Positions 34,340-37,379 of a stretch of 37,379 bases of DNA are shown piece by piece (within the stretch, counting starts at the first letter, position 1; every line of letters starts with the position of its first letter). The translations under genes and the position numbers were made by a program. The notes beneath the pieces are model-generated. The model searched no databases. It saw only the letters and a list, made by a program, of their open reading frames with translations, and was not told the DNA's origin. This stretch comes from Fulvivirga kasyanovii. GTDB lineage: Bacteria; Bacteroidota; Bacteroidia; Cytophagales; Cyclobacteriaceae. The stretch is taken from assembly GCF_009711405.1 (NCBI RefSeq), contig NZ_SMLW01000678.1, forward strand, positions 34,564 through 71,942, given 5' to 3'.

Positions 34340-37204
34340 ATGAAACGTATTTATAGACTGATCTTTTTCTCATTATTCTGCTTAACAGCGATAACACATA
34401 ATACTTACAGTATAGGCACATACGACAACTTCCATGAATCATGGTACTTTAGTTCCTTTGTTGTAGGAAATCTAGGTGGTGGTGGAAGCGTGCAAGCAAC
34501 CATTGACAATGATATATTGACTATCTCATTTAATGCAAGTTTTATTGAAAGTGAGGTGCAGACCGGGCCTATTCAATTTATAAATTCACAGCCTGCCTTG
34601 CCAGATATGCACTTAGGGTACATCTTGCAAGGTGTTGTTAATACTCAGGCCAACTATCGGGTGCATATTGAAAACGGCTACCTGTCTATAGAGCATACTG
34701 GATCGTCACCTGCTCCGGTTATCACCCGTTTTAATGTTGTTTTTGATGTTGACCTGGCAAAACTAAATTGTGCAGCCCAAATTCCTAATTCACAAATATC
34801 CATGACAAATGTGTCATGCGCTTCTGCACAACTTAATGCTGCGGGTAGCCCCTCGTCAGGAACAGAATGGTACTGGGTGTCACGTAATAATCTAAGATCA
34901 AAAGAGAATAAGGGGACAACGTTTAAAATATATAGTAACGGTGACTATTTTCTTAGATCTTATGACGTTAGTGCTGCATGCTGGAGTACAGAATCGTTAA
35001 CGTTTTCTGCAACCTTGCAAAACAACACAACTAACTTGCCTACCGCGGAGACTGGTTCAATGAATTATGTTGAACGGCAGGGGTCATTAATTAAAGAAAC
35101 CTCTGAAGATAGCTTTAATGATTATTGCGTGAACCTGAGAAATTCTAATATCACGTATTTTGATGGGCTAGGTCGTGAGGTTCAGGAAGTTATACGGGGA
35201 GGAAGCCCTTTGCGAAGAGATTTGGTTACAGCGACGGACTATGATGCCAATGGCAGAGTTGCAAAGCGCTATTTGAGCTACAGTCACTTTAGCAACGATG
35301 GTAAGTATAAGGCAAATTATGTAGATGCGCAAAGGGAATTTTATCTAACAGCGGGTAATCACGCCAATGACCCATACCCCTTTGCAGAAACAGTTTATGA
35401 GGCATCTCCTTTAAATAGGGTATTGACCCAGGGAGCTGCCGGAAGAGAGTGGCAACCTTACATATCAGATTTATCACTCGAGGGTTTAAATGTATACTTT
35501 GATTGGGATGAGTTGCTAGTTAACCCGGAATATGGAGGAGGAGGTGTACGGGTTACGGTATTAGGGGGTGTATTAACAGTAAATTTTGATGCAGGATTTG
35601 TATACAGGTCTTTAAAGATCGGGCAGATCGGGTTCTTGCACGGAGATATGCCGGATATGTCGTTAGGCTCGTTGGAGAAAGAAACTTATTATGCTTACAT
35701 CAAAGATGGTTATTTATGTATAGGGGTAGGCATGGGAGCTGAGCCTATTGATGGGTTACGTGTAAAGTTTACTAAAGACCTTTCTGGTTATGGAACAATC
35801 AGTGCTAATCCTCATACTGTTAAATTTGCGTACCATGTAAATGAGCTTAGTGATGAAGTGAAAATTTGGAAAGTTGGTTTGCATTCTGAACTCCCGGAAA
35901 CACCCGGAAATTATCTAGCCGGAAGCCTCACCAAAAATATTTCTATTGACGAAGCTGGAAATCAAACCCAGGAGTATACCGATAAGCGCGGGCATATTAT
36001 CTTAAAAAGAGCGCAGGTGCATAGTGCGGACTCCACTGTAGAGCTGTGGGCTGATACCTACTATATATATGATGATATGGGAAATTTGAGGTTTGTACTA
36101 CCTCCGGAGGCTAGTAAAAAACTGAATTCCGGAGCCGCGCTTGATGATGATTTTCTGGCAGATTACGCTTTTACTTATAGGTATGATGCCAGAAACAGAG
36201 CCGCCGGGAAGCGGGTTCCTGGTGCAGGTTGGGTTTATATGGTCTATGATGTGAGGGATAGAGCAGTGTTAACCCAAGACGGAAATCAAAGAGATCCTAA
36301 TAGTACAATTGGTAGAGAGTGGAGATTTACGAAGTATGATCAACTGAACAGACCAATACTTACGGGAATATATACTCATAGCAATGCTATTGGTCAAAAA
36401 GACATGCAGGATTTCGTAAATGGCAGGGTGGGTGATGAAGATGCATATTTTGAAACCACAGGGACTGCCAAACATGGATATACCGATCTGGCTTTCCCAC
36501 GAGGGGTAGCGGCGGATGACTATCTTACAGTGACCTACTATGATGGCTATGGGTTTAAAACCCTTTCAGATTTTGGTGCTTCCTATAATTATGATAAAAA
36601 TCAACTGGGTTCTTACACTACGTCACAAGGTACTCATACATTCCCTGATATCGAATTTGATAAAGTGAAGGGAATGATAACTGGAACCAAAACCAAGGTG
36701 CTCGATGATAATAACACATGGCTTAGCAGTGTTACTTATTATGATGAGCGTTATAGAGTAATACAAACCGTGACGGAAAATTATAGTGGAGGTATAGACA
36801 GGTTTAGCACACTCTACAATTTTCCGGGTTGGATAGTGGCAACGTGCAACATGTACTCTAAGGGAGATAACTACATTGGTATTAAAAAACGATACACTTA
36901 TGACCATAGTGGACGTCTTATCAATGGCTTCCATGAGATCATAAAAAACGGCACACCGCAGGGAGAGATATTTTTGGCTGCCAATAGATACAATGCATTG
37001 GGCCAGTTGATAGAGAAGAACCTTCACCTTGAAGATAACATGCCGCATCAGTCCATTGATTACAGGTACAACATTCGCGGTTGGCTTCAAACCATAAATA
37101 ACAGCAGGCTAACCACTCAGGAAGATGGCAATGCAAAACCGGACCTCTTTGGCATGGAACTTATTTATAACAACCCATTAAACGGAGTTCAGAATGAATT
37201 ATAA
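34340..37204 (+). CDS. DUF6443-type RHS protein, ends before RHS core, with duplicated extra domain
   Basis: 954 residues with signal peptide (IYRLIFFSLFCLTAITHNTYS). Residues about 28-141 and 376-483 are two divergent copies of one unrecognised beta-rich domain (copy A PDMHLGY..IENGYLSIEH, copy B PDMSLGS..IKDGYLCIGV). Between them are an Ig-like segment (GTEWYWVSRNN, YFLRSYDVSAACWST) and DUF6443 (ITYFDGLGREVQEVI, YDANGRVAKRYLSY, PLNRVLTQGAAGREWQP). DUF6443 then continues after copy B (HTVKFAYHVNELSDEVKIW, YIYDDMGNLRFVLPPEA). YD repeats run to YRYNIRGWLQTINN and FGMELIYNNP, where relatives usually enter the RHS core. Here the protein stops with VQNEL. A separate ORF overlaps the end. It may be a naturally split or truncated RHS gene. 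Confidence 0.85.
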   Translation: MKRIYRLIFFSLFCLTAITHNTYSIGTYDNFHESWYFSSFVVGNLGGGGSVQATIDNDILTISFNASFIESEVQTGPIQFINSQPALPDMHLGYILQGVVNTQANYRVHIENGYLSIEHTGSSPAPVITRFNVVFDVDLAKLNCAAQIPNSQISMTNVSCASAQLNAAGSPSSGTEWYWVSRNNLRSKENKGTTFKIYSNGDYFLRSYDVSAACWSTESLTFSATLQNNTTNLPTAETGSMNYVERQGSLIKETSEDSFNDYCVNLRNSNITYFDGLGREVQEVIRGGSPLRRDLVTATDYDANGRVAKRYLSYSHFSNDGKYKANYVDAQREFYLTAGNHANDPYPFAETVYEASPLNRVLTQGAAGREWQPYISDLSLEGLNVYFDWDELLVNPEYGGGGVRVTVLGGVLTVNFDAGFVYRSLKIGQIGFLHGDMPDMSLGSLEKETYYAYIKDGYLCIGVGMGAEPIDGLRVKFTKDLSGYGTISANPHTVKFAYHVNELSDEVKIWKVGLHSELPETPGNYLAGSLTKNISIDEAGNQTQEYTDKRGHIILKRAQVHSADSTVELWADTYYIYDDMGNLRFVLPPEASKKLNSGAALDDDFLADYAFTYRYDARNRAAGKRVPGAGWVYMVYDVRDRAVLTQDGNQRDPNSTIGREWRFTKYDQLNRPILTGIYTHSNAIGQKDMQDFVNGRVGDEDAYFETTGTAKHGYTDLAFPRGVAADDYLTVTYYDGYGFKTLSDFGASYNYDKNQLGSYTTSQGTHTFPDIEFDKVKGMITGTKTKVLDDNNTWLSSVTYYDERYRVIQTVTENYSGGIDRFSTLYNFPGWIVATCNMYSKGDNYIGIKKRYTYDHSGRLINGFHEIIKNGTPQGEIFLAANRYNALGQLIEKNLHLEDNMPHQSIDYRYNIRGWLQTINNSRLTTQEDGNAKPDLFGMELIYNNPLNGVQNEL

Positions 37205-37379
37205 AAATACTTCCGAAAATTCGTGGCCCTGTGGTTTTAGTACTGCATGGGCTGTTCTTATTTGTTTTTCTTTGTTCGTAAGCGCACTGGCTATGAAGGC
37301 TCATGCAGCAGATGTAGCAATGGCTGGCTTAACAGCAGATTCGGTAAGGTACCTGATCGACCTTGGGGACCCTGCTACC
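37194..37379 (+). CDS. Secreted protein, 3' end beyond the window
   Basis: From the ATG at 37194 the frame is open to the window end (62 codons). It overlaps the end of the RHS gene by 11 nt in another frame. A clear signal peptide is visible (hydrophobic TAWAVLICFSLFVSALAM, with cleavage likely after AHA). The mature start, ADVAMAGLTADSVRYLIDL, matches no family I recognise. The overlap suggests translational coupling with the truncated RHS gene, so it may be the next part of a split RHS or toxin system. That is inference and depends on sequence outside the window. Confidence 0.6.
   Translation, partial: MNYKNTSENSWPCGFSTAWAVLICFSLFVSALAMKAHAADVAMAGLTADSVRYLIDLGDPAT

Noticed and set aside
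36623-37090. 155-codon minus-strand ORF under the DUF6443 gene
   Set aside because: It is antisense to clear YD-repeat coding sequence and shows no domain pattern, so it is a shadow.

Overview
The window looks chromosomal and comes from a member of the Bacteroidota, most likely a gliding or surface-living Cytophagales-type bacterium. Pointers are a C-terminal type IX secretion (T9SS) sorting domain, Bacteroidota-style lipoprotein signals with acidic residues after the lipidated cysteine, YD/DUF6443-type RHS proteins, and almost no Shine-Dalgarno motifs. No rRNA, tRNA, CRISPR array, integrase or transposase was recognised. Species is not determined.

Region 1 (1-9316): the 3' part of a very large hybrid sensor histidine kinase (GAF, five PAS, GAF, HisKA, HATPase, receiver, HPt) runs in from the left edge. 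It is followed by a 1534-residue secreted chimera with an IgGFc-binding-like N-terminus, seven FG-GAP/VCBS repeats, an ASPIC/UnbV segment, an SdrD-B-like repeat, a DUF7619-like domain and a T9SS tail. A perfect 17-bp hairpin closes this unit.

Region 2 (9430-24441): a compact, all-plus-strand exopolysaccharide locus of Wzx/Wzy type. In order: receiver-only response regulator, Wza-like export lipoprotein, Wzc-like co-polymerase with an eroded kinase domain, Wzx-like flippase, GT4 glycosyltransferase, Wzy/WaaL-like polymerase, a three-module APH-like/nucleotidyltransferase-like/thymidylate-kinase-like protein, a hexapeptide acyltransferase, two more GT4 enzymes, a DUF1972-type glycosyltransferase and a WecA-family priming transferase. 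Five junctions are ATGA start/stop overlaps. The inferred scheme is: the last gene primes undecaprenyl phosphate, the GTs build the unit, the acyltransferase decorates it, Wzx flips it, Wzy polymerises it, and Wzc-like plus Wza-like proteins control length and export. The receiver and the kinase remnant are candidate control points.

Region 3 (24442-30646): an accessory stretch with AT-rich spacers and small genes: a minus-strand MerR-like regulator with a dyad upstream and a 90-codon in-frame open stretch after its stop; a 69-residue lipoprotein with two 15-residue repeats; a TPR lipoprotein with one late membrane span; a convergent XRE/coiled-coil regulator one base away; two mini helix-turn-helix proteins; and three unrecognised small proteins. 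Two similar GC-rich hairpins stand 27-29 nt before two of the small genes.

Region 4 (30647-37379): a YD/RHS-type secreted protein followed by a DUF6443 RHS protein that stops before the RHS core. The latter carries two copies of an unrecognised beta-rich domain, the second spliced into the DUF6443 region. An overlapping ORF with a signal peptide starts at its end and leaves the window.
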